The translations under genes and the position numbers were made by a program. This document shows positions 52,546-61,010 of a DNA stretch of 64,000 nt, piece by piece. Below the pieces are notes generated by a model. It was given only the letters and a program-made list of their open reading frames with translations. It was not told where the DNA came from and did no database searches. How positions within the stretch are numbered: the first letter of the stretch is position 1; each line of letters opens with the position of its first letter. The DNA is from an uncultured Bacteroidia bacterium (lineage in GTDB: Bacteria; Bacteroidota; Bacteroidia; Bacteroidales; UBA932), in contig CACZZF010000004.1 in NCBI GenBank assembly GCA_902785575.1, forward strand, positions 1-64,000, written 5' to 3'.

Positions 52546-54756
52546 TTAGAATGAATACGACCATCTGAGAGTAGGCATTATCGGGAATGCAGAGACATAA
52601 ATGATAGACGGAGACTGGGTAGCGATGCCTTTATCGACCCGCGCGAAATTGACGTTCTTCCTGTTGTAGGCATTGTACAACCCGACAGAGATGACCCGGT
52701 TCTTGCCACGTTTGGTTTTTCCGTATTGGGAATAGCCTAAGTCAAGACGATGGTAGGATGGCAGTTGCCAGTTATTCGGGTACGGAACGCCGGCCAGATC
52801 AAACTGTGTGTAAAAACCATTAATCGCGTACTCTTCCGGAGAATCTGTCGGATAATAGTACTCGGGTACGGTCATCCTATTCCCACCGTGATAGAACCAA
52901 TCGGCGAAAAGCTCGCCGTTCAGAACGCGATAGCGGAAGGAAAGGTGGATGCTGTGACGGTTATCAAAACGGTCCGGGAACCACCCGTCATAAAAATCCT
53001 CAAACAAGCGTTCACTGATGGAATATGAATACGATGCCGCGAAGGACACTCTTCCCCCTTCTTTTGACACACTGGCCTCTATTCCGCGAGCCCGTCCTTT
53101 TCCGTCAACGAATAGGTTTTCCCATTCATCCAAAGGAGGATATATCAGGACTGGACCACCATATTCATGAAGGTGGTCAATATTTTTCAAATAAGCCTCA
53201 ATCCCGATTTTCCAGCCATTGTTCCCGGAATAGTCTGCCCCGACGGCGATCTGATCGCCGACCGCAGGTTGTACGAGGTTGGTGCTCGGCATCCAGCAAT
53301 TACCTGGGAAATCAAACGAGGATGACGAGAGCATATGCAAGGGTTGAAACATCCTTGCATAAGAAGCTTTTATCGCCACAGAATTGACCGGCCTCAGGCT
53401 AACCCCCAAACGCGGCTCCGGATAGCTATAAGTTGTTCCATTCGCAAAATAAGCATCATACCTGAAGCCCGCGTCAGAACTGAACCACCGTACGGGAGTC
53501 CACTCTAAGGATGCATATCCCGCCACAGATCCCGAAGCGTAATGCATTGTCCGATCCAAATCTGTTTGCGCCGTAACAGACATTTCCTTTTCTTCTTTCG
53601 AGGGATCCTCAGGATGCTTCATCCTTTGTTTTTCCTCATAAGAATATACCCTATGCGGTGAGGAAATATAGCCATTACCTTCAACGCCAAACCTTATTCG
53701 AGCGCCCTTCCCCAGAATAAAAACAGAGTCCCATCTTAACCCCGGATTCTCGACTCCACTGTTATTCCCTTCCTCGGAGATGGAATTACCTTCGCGATAT
53801 TGGTCGTCGACAGAATAATCGGATCTGGTCGAAATGTTGGCATAACCTCTCGAATAATATGCCCTGAGATTTGAATAAAATTTATCCGACGGATTTGTTT
53901 TCCAAGCTGCCACGGCAACCATGTTTCCCCAATTTGAAGAAAGCTTCAATCCATGGTCTGACCAGGATGTTCCATCACCGCCATAATGGTCCCCGTACTT
54001 GAGGAAGTCCACATCCGCCAACAAGGAGAACTCTAACGAGCTTGTGCCTGATAGCCTTGTGCTGATCTTTCCGTCAATTTCCGTAAAACCGTACCACCCG
54101 TCGGACAAATAGTTGGTCATCCTATCCTGGAACAGGTTACCGGCCGCCTTGAGTGCCGGCCTTGTCAGCAGTGACATCCAGTTTTGACGCAATGAGACAA
54201 GATAAGAAGTCTTCTTATTCCGGAATGGACCCTCAAGGGTGATACGGCCATCTGTCAAGGCGAAAGAATACTTTACATGCTTCTGATCAAAGTCTCCGGC
54301 CTTGACGGAAATGTCTTCCACCGAAGAGATCTTCCCTCCGAACCGGGAAGGGAAACCGCTTTTATACACATCAACGTGATCAAGTATGTCGCTATTTACC
54401 ACAGAGAACATCCCGCCCATGTGGGCCGTCTGCCAGACAGGCGCGCCGTCAAATAGAAAAAGATTGTCAGAGCCGTCTCCGCCTCTGACATACAATCCTG
54501 ATGACATTTCGTTTCCCATAGCTACTCCCGGCAAACCCTGAAGGGTACGGATTATGTCCGGAGATCCCAAGACAGGAGCCAGGTCGAACTTCAACGCTTC
54601 CATCCGCTCATGTCCGGTCTGGGAGAACGAAATCGATCTGATAACGTCTGCCGTCACGGTTGACGCGCTCAATGTGTCTTGTCGTTCCTGGGCGGAAACC
54701 AAAGAAGCAAAGAGAATCGAAACGGAAACAAAGAATATGGTTATTGGTAAACGCAT
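52546..54756 (-). CDS. TonB-dependent outer-membrane receptor
   Basis: The open frame starts at a TTG (54762); the ATG at 54756 gives signal peptide MRLPITIFFVSVSILFASLV ending SAQ. The 736-residue protein has a plug domain at about 60-170 (SPDIIRTLQGLPGVAMGNEM, GLYVRGGDGSDNLFLFDGAP) and a 22-strand-type barrel ending MPTLRWSYSF with C-terminal Phe. It lacks the N-terminal carboxypeptidase-regulatory-like domain of SusC proteins. It lies 11 bases after the C10-like gene and 12 bases before the DUF4249 gene, so all three are likely one operon. The ligand is unknown; a peptide or metal complex is possible given the context. Confidence 0.9.
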   Translation of the reverse strand: MRLPITIFFVSVSILFASLVSAQERQDTLSASTVTADVIRSISFSQTGHERMEALKFDLAPVLGSPDIIRTLQGLPGVAMGNEMSSGLYVRGGDGSDNLFLFDGAPVWQTAHMGGMFSVVNSDILDHVDVYKSGFPSRFGGKISSVEDISVKAGDFDQKHVKYSFALTDGRITLEGPFRNKKTSYLVSLRQNWMSLLTRPALKAAGNLFQDRMTNYLSDGWYGFTEIDGKISTRLSGTSSLEFSLLADVDFLKYGDHYGGDGTSWSDHGLKLSSNWGNMVAVAAWKTNPSDKFYSNLRAYYSRGYANISTRSDYSVDDQYREGNSISEEGNNSGVENPGLRWDSVFILGKGARIRFGVEGNGYISSPHRVYSYEEKQRMKHPEDPSKEEKEMSVTAQTDLDRTMHYASGSVAGYASLEWTPVRWFSSDAGFRYDAYFANGTTYSYPEPRLGVSLRPVNSVAIKASYARMFQPLHMLSSSSFDFPGNCWMPSTNLVQPAVGDQIAVGADYSGNNGWKIGIEAYLKNIDHLHEYGGPVLIYPPLDEWENLFVDGKGRARGIEASVSKEGGRVSFAASYSYSISERLFEDFYDGWFPDRFDNRHSIHLSFRYRVLNGELFADWFYHGGNRMTVPEYYYPTDSPEEYAINGFYTQFDLAGVPYPNNWQLPSYHRLDLGYSQYGKTKRGKNRVISVGLYNAYNRKNVNFARVDKGIATQSPSIIYVSAFPIMPTLRWSYSF

Positions 54757-54767
54757 ATCCAAAGATA

Positions 54768-56138
54768 CTACTTATTTCCAGTAATAATAATATTTTTCAT
54801 ATTATTTGAATAATCAATATGCGATAGTTCGAACCATCCGTCGTTGCTACCGTTGTTCCCCCAATTTAAGTGGCAATAATAAATCGTAGTTTGAGAGTTG
54901 TACACACCATCTCCTCTCTCATAATCAAAGTCAGGATAGGCGGAATCTGCCAAATACCAAACATAGAATTCTGTATGATAATCCTGTTTCTGATATCCGT
55001 CACAGCACCAGGAAAAGGTTGTCCCGCTCGAATCTTCTCCTGTCATTATCAAAGGGTTATGATTATTCAAACTGGAAATGACGTTTGCTATATTGTGACT
55101 GTTAATCGAGCAATAATAATAGGAGTTCAGATAATTCTTTATGCTGTTGGGTTTAGTCTGCCCTAACGACTGCAAAGACACAAGAGCGGATTCTACAGAA
55201 GAAAGAAGCCAAGTCAATTGAGCATTTGGAGAGTCCGTATTTATTTGGTGGTTCGGCATCAGGTACCATGAATAAGTATTAGGATTCTCATAGTAACGCA
55301 TCAATTGTCCGACAGATACGGTCTCAACTTTATATGATCCGGGAGAGGATGGATAATAAGGGTAGCTCCGACCCCATGTGGTAGAAAGATATGGCCCTTT
55401 TTGAAGAGTAGTATTTACTACTTCTCTTGTAATAAAAGAATAATCCATATAATTATACCCATCCCGTTCATAACAACTGGCATCGTAGCATAATTGCGCA
55501 TACTCTGAATTTGAAAGTCCCGGAGGTTGAGTATACAGGTAGTAATAATCAAGGCCATTTTGAGTCCACATTTGAACATAAGCTCCTATCGCATCCCAAA
55601 TCGTGCTATACGATCTAGTATTGATCATATCCGGTACTGTTGATTCCTCATATTGGAACCATAAGCTCTTCATTTCATTAGATAATGTGTCACTCTTATG
55701 CTTTTTGACATTCAGAGCTATCTGTTTTACAATGAAATCTAAAGAGGCATCCTCCTCGTATGGCGCATAAATGCCATTAGGTACTTCGGCGAGAATAGGT
55801 GGCGATGTTTTGAATGCAGAGACTAAAGTGAAACCTTTATCTAGATTAACGGCGTACAAAAGCGGCTCTCCATCATCGCCTGAGATAGGAACTACATTTC
55901 TTATCAATGCGGAAGACGATCTGGTACCCGGAATTTGACGGGAAAGCAAAATAACGGTTGCCGCATCTTCCGCCGTCAAGGAGTTCTTTGATTGTGCCAA
56001 CTTTTTTAATGGAAGGTTATTATCCGAGACAAGGGTCTGTTGCTCCTCATAGGAAAAAACGGATTCCTTGTTACAAGCGGGAACAACTATTAAGCATATG
56101 AGCAATGCGATGCTTAATCTATTCTTATTATAACACAT
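54768..56138 (-). CDS. C10-peptidase-fold lipoprotein lacking the catalytic Cys and His
   Basis: This 456-residue lipoprotein has a signal ending VVPAC (Cys22). A Spi-like propeptide region is visible (LLYAVNLDKGFTLVSAFKTS). The peptidase region keeps the frame of the fold, but key residues are gone. YYPSSPGSYKVETVSVGQLM replaces the Cys-bearing segment, so Val271 stands where the cassette 1 protein has Cys233. TTFSWCCDGYQKQ replaces DAHAWIIDGY, putting Phe375 at the His position. CHLNWGNNGSNDGWF keeps the conserved Trp region. It is probably a non-catalytic binding protein or decoy. It follows the DUF3244 gene by 32 bases and runs 11 bases into a TonB receptor gene. Confidence 0.75.
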   Translation of the reverse strand: MCYNKNRLSIALLICLIVVPACNKESVFSYEEQQTLVSDNNLPLKKLAQSKNSLTAEDAATVILLSRQIPGTRSSSALIRNVVPISGDDGEPLLYAVNLDKGFTLVSAFKTSPPILAEVPNGIYAPYEEDASLDFIVKQIALNVKKHKSDTLSNEMKSLWFQYEESTVPDMINTRSYSTIWDAIGAYVQMWTQNGLDYYYLYTQPPGLSNSEYAQLCYDASCYERDGYNYMDYSFITREVVNTTLQKGPYLSTTWGRSYPYYPSSPGSYKVETVSVGQLMRYYENPNTYSWYLMPNHQINTDSPNAQLTWLLSSVESALVSLQSLGQTKPNSIKNYLNSYYYCSINSHNIANVISSLNNHNPLIMTGEDSSGTTFSWCCDGYQKQDYHTEFYVWYLADSAYPDFDYERGDGVYNSQTTIYYCHLNWGNNGSNDGWFELSHIDYSNNMKNIIITGNK

Positions 56139-56170
56139 AAGTAATTGGGTTTAATAATTATATAAAAGAG

Positions 56171-56573
56171 TTATACGTCAAATTCACCTTTATATTGTCG
56201 TCCTGACGGCAGCGTAAACAGAAGGACGTAGTGTCCTGGCCCCATGATGATCGGGATGGTAGCGTAAAGGAACTGAGTATCAACGAAGTCGGAGAAATAC
56301 CCCCCTGTCGTAGTGTTCAAAACCTCAACCTCGATCTCGCCGAGATTGGAGGTAAAAGAGAGAAAAACCGAGGATAACATGGAGTCATAGTCGGCTGAGA
56401 TGGGGACAACTGGCGGAGATTTCGGCCCATGTCCCGGATTCAAACCCGGAAGTGGATCAATTACTATCACTACCACTGTATCTTCGATCTCCGCGATCGC
56501 CATAGCATGAGTTGGCACACAGAGTAAAAAAAACAGACATGATAATGATGGATACTATTAACTTGATTCGCAT
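56171..56573 (-). pseudogene. DUF3244-type small protein, cassette 2, out of frame at a T8 tract
   Basis: The domain frame (56171-56518) encodes an intact DUF3244 module nearly identical to the one in cassette 1, but its first possible codon is a GTG with no signal peptide. The ATG at 56573 opens a different frame with MRIKLIVSIIIMSVFFTLC. With seven instead of eight Ts at 56526-56533 the two join as SVFLLCVPTHAMAIAEIEDT, a normal signal peptide with an AMA cleavage site. The gene is therefore frame-disrupted, phase-variable at the tract, rescued by transcriptional slippage, or misassembled by one base. The choice cannot be made from this sequence. Confidence 0.75.
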
Positions 56574-56592
56574 AATTGAAGTTGTATAACGT

Positions 56593-56609
56593 CATTTGCA
56601 AAGTTCGGT
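56593..56609 (-). promoter_or_regulatory. Promoter-like element shared with cassette 1
   Basis: Minus-strand ACCGAACTTTGCAAATG lies 19 bases before the ATG at 56573. It parallels TCCCGACCTTTGCATATG in cassette 1 in sequence and position, with the CCGA-x-CTTTGCA core common to both. Confidence 0.4.
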
Positions 56610-56668
56610 TATAGTTCTTTATGACGATGCAACAACCATGATAAATAGCGTGATATAAAAACCAAACA

Positions 56669-56703
56669 AAAAACGCCCCACAGCTGTCTGCAAAGGCGTT
56701 TTT
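56669..56703 (-). terminator. Intrinsic terminator of the second TPR regulator
   Basis: AAAAACGCC and GGCGTTTTT pair over nine bases, with CAG/CTG able to pair within the loop. It lies about 100 bases after the regulator stop on the minus strand and resembles the cassette 1 terminator, so regulator and target operon are separate units in both copies. Confidence 0.7.
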
Positions 56704-56801
56704 GAAAAATAGTGACGTTTTTAGCGTGATATAGCTATAACTGGTAATTGAAATTTATTGATAATTGGTAAGTTACATCTAACCAGCTAGCAATGAAACA
56801 A

Positions 56802-58436
56802 TTACGTGCGCCCACCAATAATAGATGCATAATGATCCCCCAATAAGCCATATTTCTCCGAGATCTTCTTTCTCAAAAACCTCTTTCTGGATCTAGTATT
56901 CTCAAGTGAAGAAATACCCATTATTATCATAACCGTCGTATTGTCAAAACCAGCGAAATAGTAGCTTGCCATGCGGTATTCAGAATCATTCAGACTTGGA
57001 CAGTCATTTCGAAACTTTGTCATTATTCCGTCCATTTCTTTATCTACCATTCTTTCAAAATCCTCTTGAGCCTTTGGATCTGTTCTCAGGTTCCCTATCT
57101 TTTTTTTCAGTACCCTGACAAGATTGTCAGACGTATCCTCGTCGCCAACATTACGATACGTCTCCTCATACACATTGGCGAGAAACTCGAACATGGCTTT
57201 TCTTTTGTTCGATCTTTCATTCTTGGCAACCTGATTTCTCAAATTCTCGATAACTATGTTAAACCTTTCTTGTTCTTCTTGCCTTCTGTGTGTCACTCTC
57301 TGATACAAAAGATACATTATTATTGAAAGGAATAACAACGCGAGGCACAGTAAAGTGATAATAATAACCTGCTGTCTTTGATTATGAATCATAACGGTCT
57401 GATTATCGACACTTCTCTCAAGGAAATACCTCTGAGAATCCGACGCAGAAACCTCAAATCGTTTTTTAATAATGGAGTCCCTGGCACTCATGGCGTACCA
57501 AAGATTGTGGTAAGCGTTATAATAGTCACCCTGTCTCAGATTCTCTCTATGTCTCCAATAATAATAGGAGTACAAATCCATACCGCCTGCTGGCGCCCCT
57601 CGCCCCCATATAGAGTCGGCCTCGTCATTATCACCCCTGGCGCATAGCAGGTAAGCGTAAGCATACTGTTCCGAAACATTCTCGAATTTCGCTCCATCTT
57701 CCAAGGCCTTAGAAAAATACTCCATGGCCTTGGACTCGTCAGGAATACGTAAACTCAACAAGAACAATGCGTATTCAATCATTGCCCTTTCTCTGATGTA
57801 ACCGTTGATTGACCGATCTCTTAATAGAGTATTGAAACATGAGTCCGCCTCTTCCCATTTCCGGATTTGGCACAAGTTACCAGCCTTCCTCAATAGTTCA
57901 AGTTTTTCTTGATCCACCCTACCACAGCGGCGGAAACAATCCAAGGATTTGTCAATATAATCAGAGGCTTGAGCATAATCGAAGGTCTTCGTGAACGTGT
58001 CCGCCATCTTGGAATAAAGGATGCCAAGGAGGTTTTGGTCGCCAATCAAAGGAGCGCTCTCCACCGCAAGGGAATAAGAAACAATAGCATTGTTGAATAA
58101 ACTGCCATTAAACTGCTCCGTTCCCAGATACATCCACGCCTTCAACTTCTCCTCCGGGCTGCCGTGGCGGGAGTACCAGTCAACGGCTGGCTGGACAATC
58201 CTGGTGTCAGCGGTGTCTATGTAGTTCTTGTCCAGAGCTATGGCGTGAAGCAGGGAATATTTGGCCTTGACCGCGCGGCCCCGAAGGGCGGTCGTGTCGA
58301 TAGCCCTGATAGCGGCCAGGGCGCTGTCCGGGCGGTCATCGATATAGGACTCGATGTCGGAGAGCCTTACATCGCGGCAAGACAATACTCCAAAAAGAAG
58401 TATAATGAATAGCAAGAAATACCTAAGCGTTCTCAT
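56802..58436 (-). CDS. TPR membrane-spanning regulator with C-terminal HTH-like domain, cassette 2
   Basis: This 544-residue protein has a signal or anchor with lipobox GVLSC, then TPR helices over about 300 residues, a membrane helix (VIIITLLCLALLFLSIIMYL), a coiled coil and a C-terminal HTH-like region with NDSEYRMASYYFAGFDNTTV and RSRKRFLRKKI. It is the paralog of the cassette 1 regulator, with the highest identity in the first 100 residues, where 96 bases are identical. It starts six bases after the hflX stop and has no visible promoter of its own, so unlike cassette 1 it is probably co-transcribed with hflX. It likely controls the adjacent DUF3244-C10-TonB operon (inferred). Confidence 0.75.
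   Translation of the reverse strand: MRTLRYFLLFIILLFGVLSCRDVRLSDIESYIDDRPDSALAAIRAIDTTALRGRAVKAKYSLLHAIALDKNYIDTADTRIVQPAVDWYSRHGSPEEKLKAWMYLGTEQFNGSLFNNAIVSYSLAVESAPLIGDQNLLGILYSKMADTFTKTFDYAQASDYIDKSLDCFRRCGRVDQEKLELLRKAGNLCQIRKWEEADSCFNTLLRDRSINGYIRERAMIEYALFLLSLRIPDESKAMEYFSKALEDGAKFENVSEQYAYAYLLCARGDNDEADSIWGRGAPAGGMDLYSYYYWRHRENLRQGDYYNAYHNLWYAMSARDSIIKKRFEVSASDSQRYFLERSVDNQTVMIHNQRQQVIIITLLCLALLFLSIIMYLLYQRVTHRRQEEQERFNIVIENLRNQVAKNERSNKRKAMFEFLANVYEETYRNVGDEDTSDNLVRVLKKKIGNLRTDPKAQEDFERMVDKEMDGIMTKFRNDCPSLNDSEYRMASYYFAGFDNTTVMIIMGISSLENTRSRKRFLRKKISEKYGLLGDHYASIIGGRT
58240..58335. repeat. 96-bp segment identical to 5650-5745 (copy 2)
   Basis: This is the partner of the repeat at 5650-5745 inside the second TPR regulator gene. 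Synonymous positions are fully conserved over 96 bases although the genes differ widely elsewhere. Confidence 0.85.
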
Positions 58437-58442
58437 AATTCC

Positions 58443-59630
58443 CTACCAGAGGAAGTTATTGAAGGGATAACGGCCGGCGTGGATCTCGGCTACCATCTTA
58501 TAAAGGTCAGAGCGAAGTTTGTCCACATTTATCTTGTTAATGGCGGACATGAATATGCACGGAGCCTTCTCCTCCGCTATCCACGTGTTTTTCAAATCTT
58601 CCAAAGTCCGGTTTTCCTTTCCCTTCGGAGTCAGCGAAAACTCGTCATATTCTTCATATTCATAAGCATCTATCTTATTGAATATCACATAGACGGGTTT
58701 GTTGGCCGCACCGATGTCACGTAGTGTCCTCTCGACAACTTCCATCTGCTCCTCAAAGCCTGGGTGAGAGATATCAACCACGTGGAGCAATATGTCAGCT
58801 TCCCTGACCTCGTCCAGCGTGCTTTTGAACGCCTCCACAAGCTGAGTTGGCAGTTTCCTGATGAAGCCGACGGTGTCGCTTAGCAAAAAAGGCACATTCT
58901 CAATGACTACTTTCCTTACCGTGGTGTCCAGGGTGGCGAACAATTTATTCTCTGCGAACACGTCAGACTTGGCCAACAGATTCATTATTGTGCTTTTGCC
59001 GACATTGGTGTACCCCACAAGCGACAGGCGGACCATCGATCCCCTGTTGCTTCTCTGGGTGGCCATCTGCCTGTCAACCTTTTTCAGCTGCTCCTTTAGT
59101 TTCGATATTCTCTCTTTGACTATACGACGGTCGATCTCTATCTGGGTCTCACCCATTCCGCCTCGGGTTCCCATTCCTCCCCTCTGCCGCTCCAGGTGGG
59201 TCCACATGCCCGCCAACCTTGGCAGCATGTAGTTGTATCTGGCAAGCTCCACTTGCATCTTCGCATACGAAGTCTTTGCCCTCTGGGCGAATATCTCAAG
59301 AATCAAGCTTGTCCTGTCGATAACATATCCCACCTTTATCACCTTCTCGATGTTTCGCTGCTGCATTCCGGTCAACTCGTCATCGAAGATAACGTAATCG
59401 ATCTTGTTATCTTCACAATAATCAGCTATTTCCTGCAGCTTTCCGGATCTTATATAGGTGGATTTCTCGGGTTTATCCAGCCTCTGGACGAACTTTTTGT
59501 CACCCGTAGCTCCCGCCGTCTCGGCCAGGAACTCGAGCTCATCAAGGTATTCCATCACCTTGCGCTCATCCTCATTCTGCCGGATTATTCCGACAAAAAC
59601 AGCCTTCTCTATTCTCTCTTCTTTTGTCAT
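58443..59630 (-). CDS. hflX: Ribosome-associated GTPase HflX
   Basis: This 395-residue cytoplasmic GTPase splits stalled ribosomes. The N-terminal domain has SGKLQEIADYCEDNKIDYVI and the glycine-rich linker QRGGMGTRGGMGETQIEIDR. The G domain has GYTNVGKSTIMNLL, DTTVRKV, DTVGFIRKLP and NKID. Length is normal for Bacteroidota. The ATG at 59630 is the last in a series of 17-bp tandem repeats whose preceding copies form short stop-start-coupled reading frames. TPR regulator 2 follows after six bases. Confidence 0.95.
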   Translation of the reverse strand: MTKEERIEKAVFVGIIRQNEDERKVMEYLDELEFLAETAGATGDKKFVQRLDKPEKSTYIRSGKLQEIADYCEDNKIDYVIFDDELTGMQQRNIEKVIKVGYVIDRTSLILEIFAQRAKTSYAKMQVELARYNYMLPRLAGMWTHLERQRGGMGTRGGMGETQIEIDRRIVKERISKLKEQLKKVDRQMATQRSNRGSMVRLSLVGYTNVGKSTIMNLLAKSDVFAENKLFATLDTTVRKVVIENVPFLLSDTVGFIRKLPTQLVEAFKSTLDEVREADILLHVVDISHPGFEEQMEVVERTLRDIGAANKPVYVIFNKIDAYEYEEYDEFSLTPKGKENRTLEDLKNTWIAEEKAPCIFMSAINKINVDKLRSDLYKMVAEIHAGRYPFNNFLW

Positions 59631-59698
59631 TCTGTATTTTCTGTCACTCTGTGTTTTTTGTCATTCTGTGTTTTTTGTCACTCTGTGTTTTTTGTCAT
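59631..59698 (-). repeat. Four 17-bp tandem repeats forming coupled micro-ORFs before hflX
   Basis: On the minus strand the unit is RTGACAAAAAACACAGA, four copies (the fourth varies as GTGACAGAAAATACAGA), starting at 59698, 59681, 59664 and 59647. Each begins with ATG or GTG alternately and encodes MTKNTE (MTENTE in the fourth) before a TGA that overlaps the next start (GTGA or ATGA). The chain ends exactly at the hflX ATG. Confidence 0.9.
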
Positions 59699-59719
59699 TC
59701 TGAGCGAAGCGAAGAATCT
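59693..59719 (-). repeat. Intergenic hairpin repeat, T-type, upstream of hflX
   Basis: A full T-type unit in reverse orientation (AGATTCTTCG...CTCAGAATGACA on the minus strand). Its ATGACA end provides the first start codon of the 17-bp repeat array. Confidence 0.85.
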
Positions 59720-59735
59720 ATTATCCTTTACCAAA

Positions 59736-59763
59736 AAAGGCCATCCGGTTGGGGACGGCCTTT
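59736..59763 (-). terminator. Intrinsic terminator of tonB
   Basis: AAAGGCC and GGCCTTT form a 7-bp stem that continues after one mismatch into TCC/GGA around GGTTGG. It is followed on the minus strand by TTTTGG. It lies 18 bases past the tonB stop. Confidence 0.75.
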
Positions 59764-59781
59764 CTGTCGCATTTTCCGCTT

Positions 59782-60471
59782 TTAGCGGAGCTGGAAGATC
59801 ACAGGGAAGGTGTAGGTCACCTTGACGGCGCGGTCACGCTGCTTGCCGGGCTTCCACTTCGGGGAGCTCTGGACAACACGGACAGCCTCCTTGTCAAGCG
59901 ACGAGTCAACACCTCTGAGGACCTTGACATTGGTCACTGAACCGTCCTTCTCAACCGTGAACTGAAGAGTCACACGGCCCTGGACACCGTTCTCCTTCGC
60001 GATCTCAGGATAAACGAGCTTGGAGTTGACCCATTTGGAGAACTCGTTGGCGTCTCCGCCATTGAAAGAAGGCTTCTCTTCCACGAGCTGGAACGGAATA
60101 GCCTCTTCCTCAACGACTTCCTCCTTGACTTCCTCCACATAGTCCATGATCTCGACACCTAGGTTGGCATCATCCTCAAGGCTCATGAAGTTGTCTTCCA
60201 CCTTGATGTCATCCTCGACGATGTCGATCTGGTCTGACAGAACAGGGATCTGAGGTGCCTCGGGCGGCGGGGGAGGGGTCTCCTGTGTAATAGGAACCAT
60301 CTCCTCGACTTCCACGATTTGTTCTTCAGGTCCGAAGACAGCGACGGTTTTCTCTCTTGTTCCGTAGGAGAAAGCTCCCCAGACAACAAGAAGTGCGGCC
60401 ACGAGTCCGATCTCTGTAAAGAGCAGTCTCCTGTTCTCAAGATTGGCTTTTTCGGTTTTCTTAACTTCCAT
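59782..60471 (-). CDS. tonB: Energy transducer TonB
   Basis: This 229-residue inner-membrane protein has an N-terminal helix (LLFTEIGLVAALLVVWGAF), a proline-rich stretch (TQETPPPPPEAPQIP), a long acidic linker and a C-terminal TonB domain with YPEIAKENGVQGRVTLQFTV, GSVTNVKVLRG and KWKPGKQRDRAVKV. It couples the proton gradient to TonB-dependent receptors such as the one at 52-54 kb. A TAACTTTG box lies 33 bases upstream. Its terminator and an intergenic repeat separate it from hflX. Confidence 0.93.
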   Translation of the reverse strand: MEVKKTEKANLENRRLLFTEIGLVAALLVVWGAFSYGTREKTVAVFGPEEQIVEVEEMVPITQETPPPPPEAPQIPVLSDQIDIVEDDIKVEDNFMSLEDDANLGVEIMDYVEEVKEEVVEEEAIPFQLVEEKPSFNGGDANEFSKWVNSKLVYPEIAKENGVQGRVTLQFTVEKDGSVTNVKVLRGVDSSLDKEAVRVVQSSPKWKPGKQRDRAVKVTYTFPVIFQLR

Positions 60472-60503
60472 ATTCAGTGAGTTTATTGTCTACAATAGGC
60501 TTT

Positions 60504-60511
60504 CAAAGTTA
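60504..60511 (-). promoter_or_regulatory. -7 box TAACTTTG of tonB
   Basis: Minus-strand TAACTTTG fits TAnnTTTG, 32 bases before the tonB ATG. Confidence 0.5.
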
Positions 60512-60553
60512 GAAATAATAATTTTCATTTCAAATTTTTTGGATTAATAGTTG

Positions 60554-60561
60554 TAGATTTG
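60554..60561 (+). promoter_or_regulatory. -7 box TAGATTTG of ybeY-mnmG
   Basis: TAGATTTG fits TAnnTTTG and lies 25 bases before the ybeY ATG at 60587. It is divergent from the tonB promoter. Confidence 0.5.
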
Positions 60562-60586
60562 TATCGATTTTTGCAAACATCGTGCT

Positions 60587-61006
60587 ATGATAAGGTATTT
60601 CTCAGAGGACATCAAGTTTGTTTTAAAGGATAAACTGGCGAATAACAGGTGGTTAAAGATGGTTGCCGGGAGTGAGATCCGCACCATCGGAGACATTAAT
60701 ATTATCTTCTGTTCTGACAATTATATCCTCGACGTGAACATGCGTTATCTCCAGCATGACTACTTCACCGACATTATCACCTTCGATTATTGCGAGGGAA
60801 AGAAACTATCAGGCGATCTATTCATCAGTATTGACAGCGTCCGGGAGAACGCCCTCGCTTACGGAGCGGAGTTTGACGAGGAGCTGCATAGGGTGATGGT
60901 TCATGGTCTTCTTCATCTTATCGGTTATGATGATCACACACCCGAGGAGGAGAAGCAGATCCATGAAAAGGAAGACTATTACCTTAAATTAAGAAATATA
61001 GTTTAG
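60587..61006 (+). CDS. ybeY: Endoribonuclease/rRNA maturation factor YbeY
   Basis: This 139-residue metalloprotein takes part in 16S rRNA 3'-end maturation and ribosome quality control. The zinc site [12 protein letters not shown] is complete, preceded by [20 protein letters not shown], both diagnostic. mnmG begins four bases after its stop with a GTG start, a close pairing common in Bacteroidota. Confidence 0.94.
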   Translation: MIRYFSEDIKFVLKDKLANNRWLKMVAGSEIRTIGDINIIFCSDNYILDVNMRYLQHDYFTDIITFDYCEGKKLSGDLFISIDSVRENALAYGAEFDEELHRVMVHGLLHLIGYDDHTPEEEKQIHEKEDYYLKLRNIV

Positions 61007-61010
61007 TCGG

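Noticed and set aside
59625..59720. Tandem repeats upstream of hflX as a possible CRISPR fragment.
   Set aside because: Units are 17 bp with no spacers, no Cas genes are near, and they form coupled reading frames instead.
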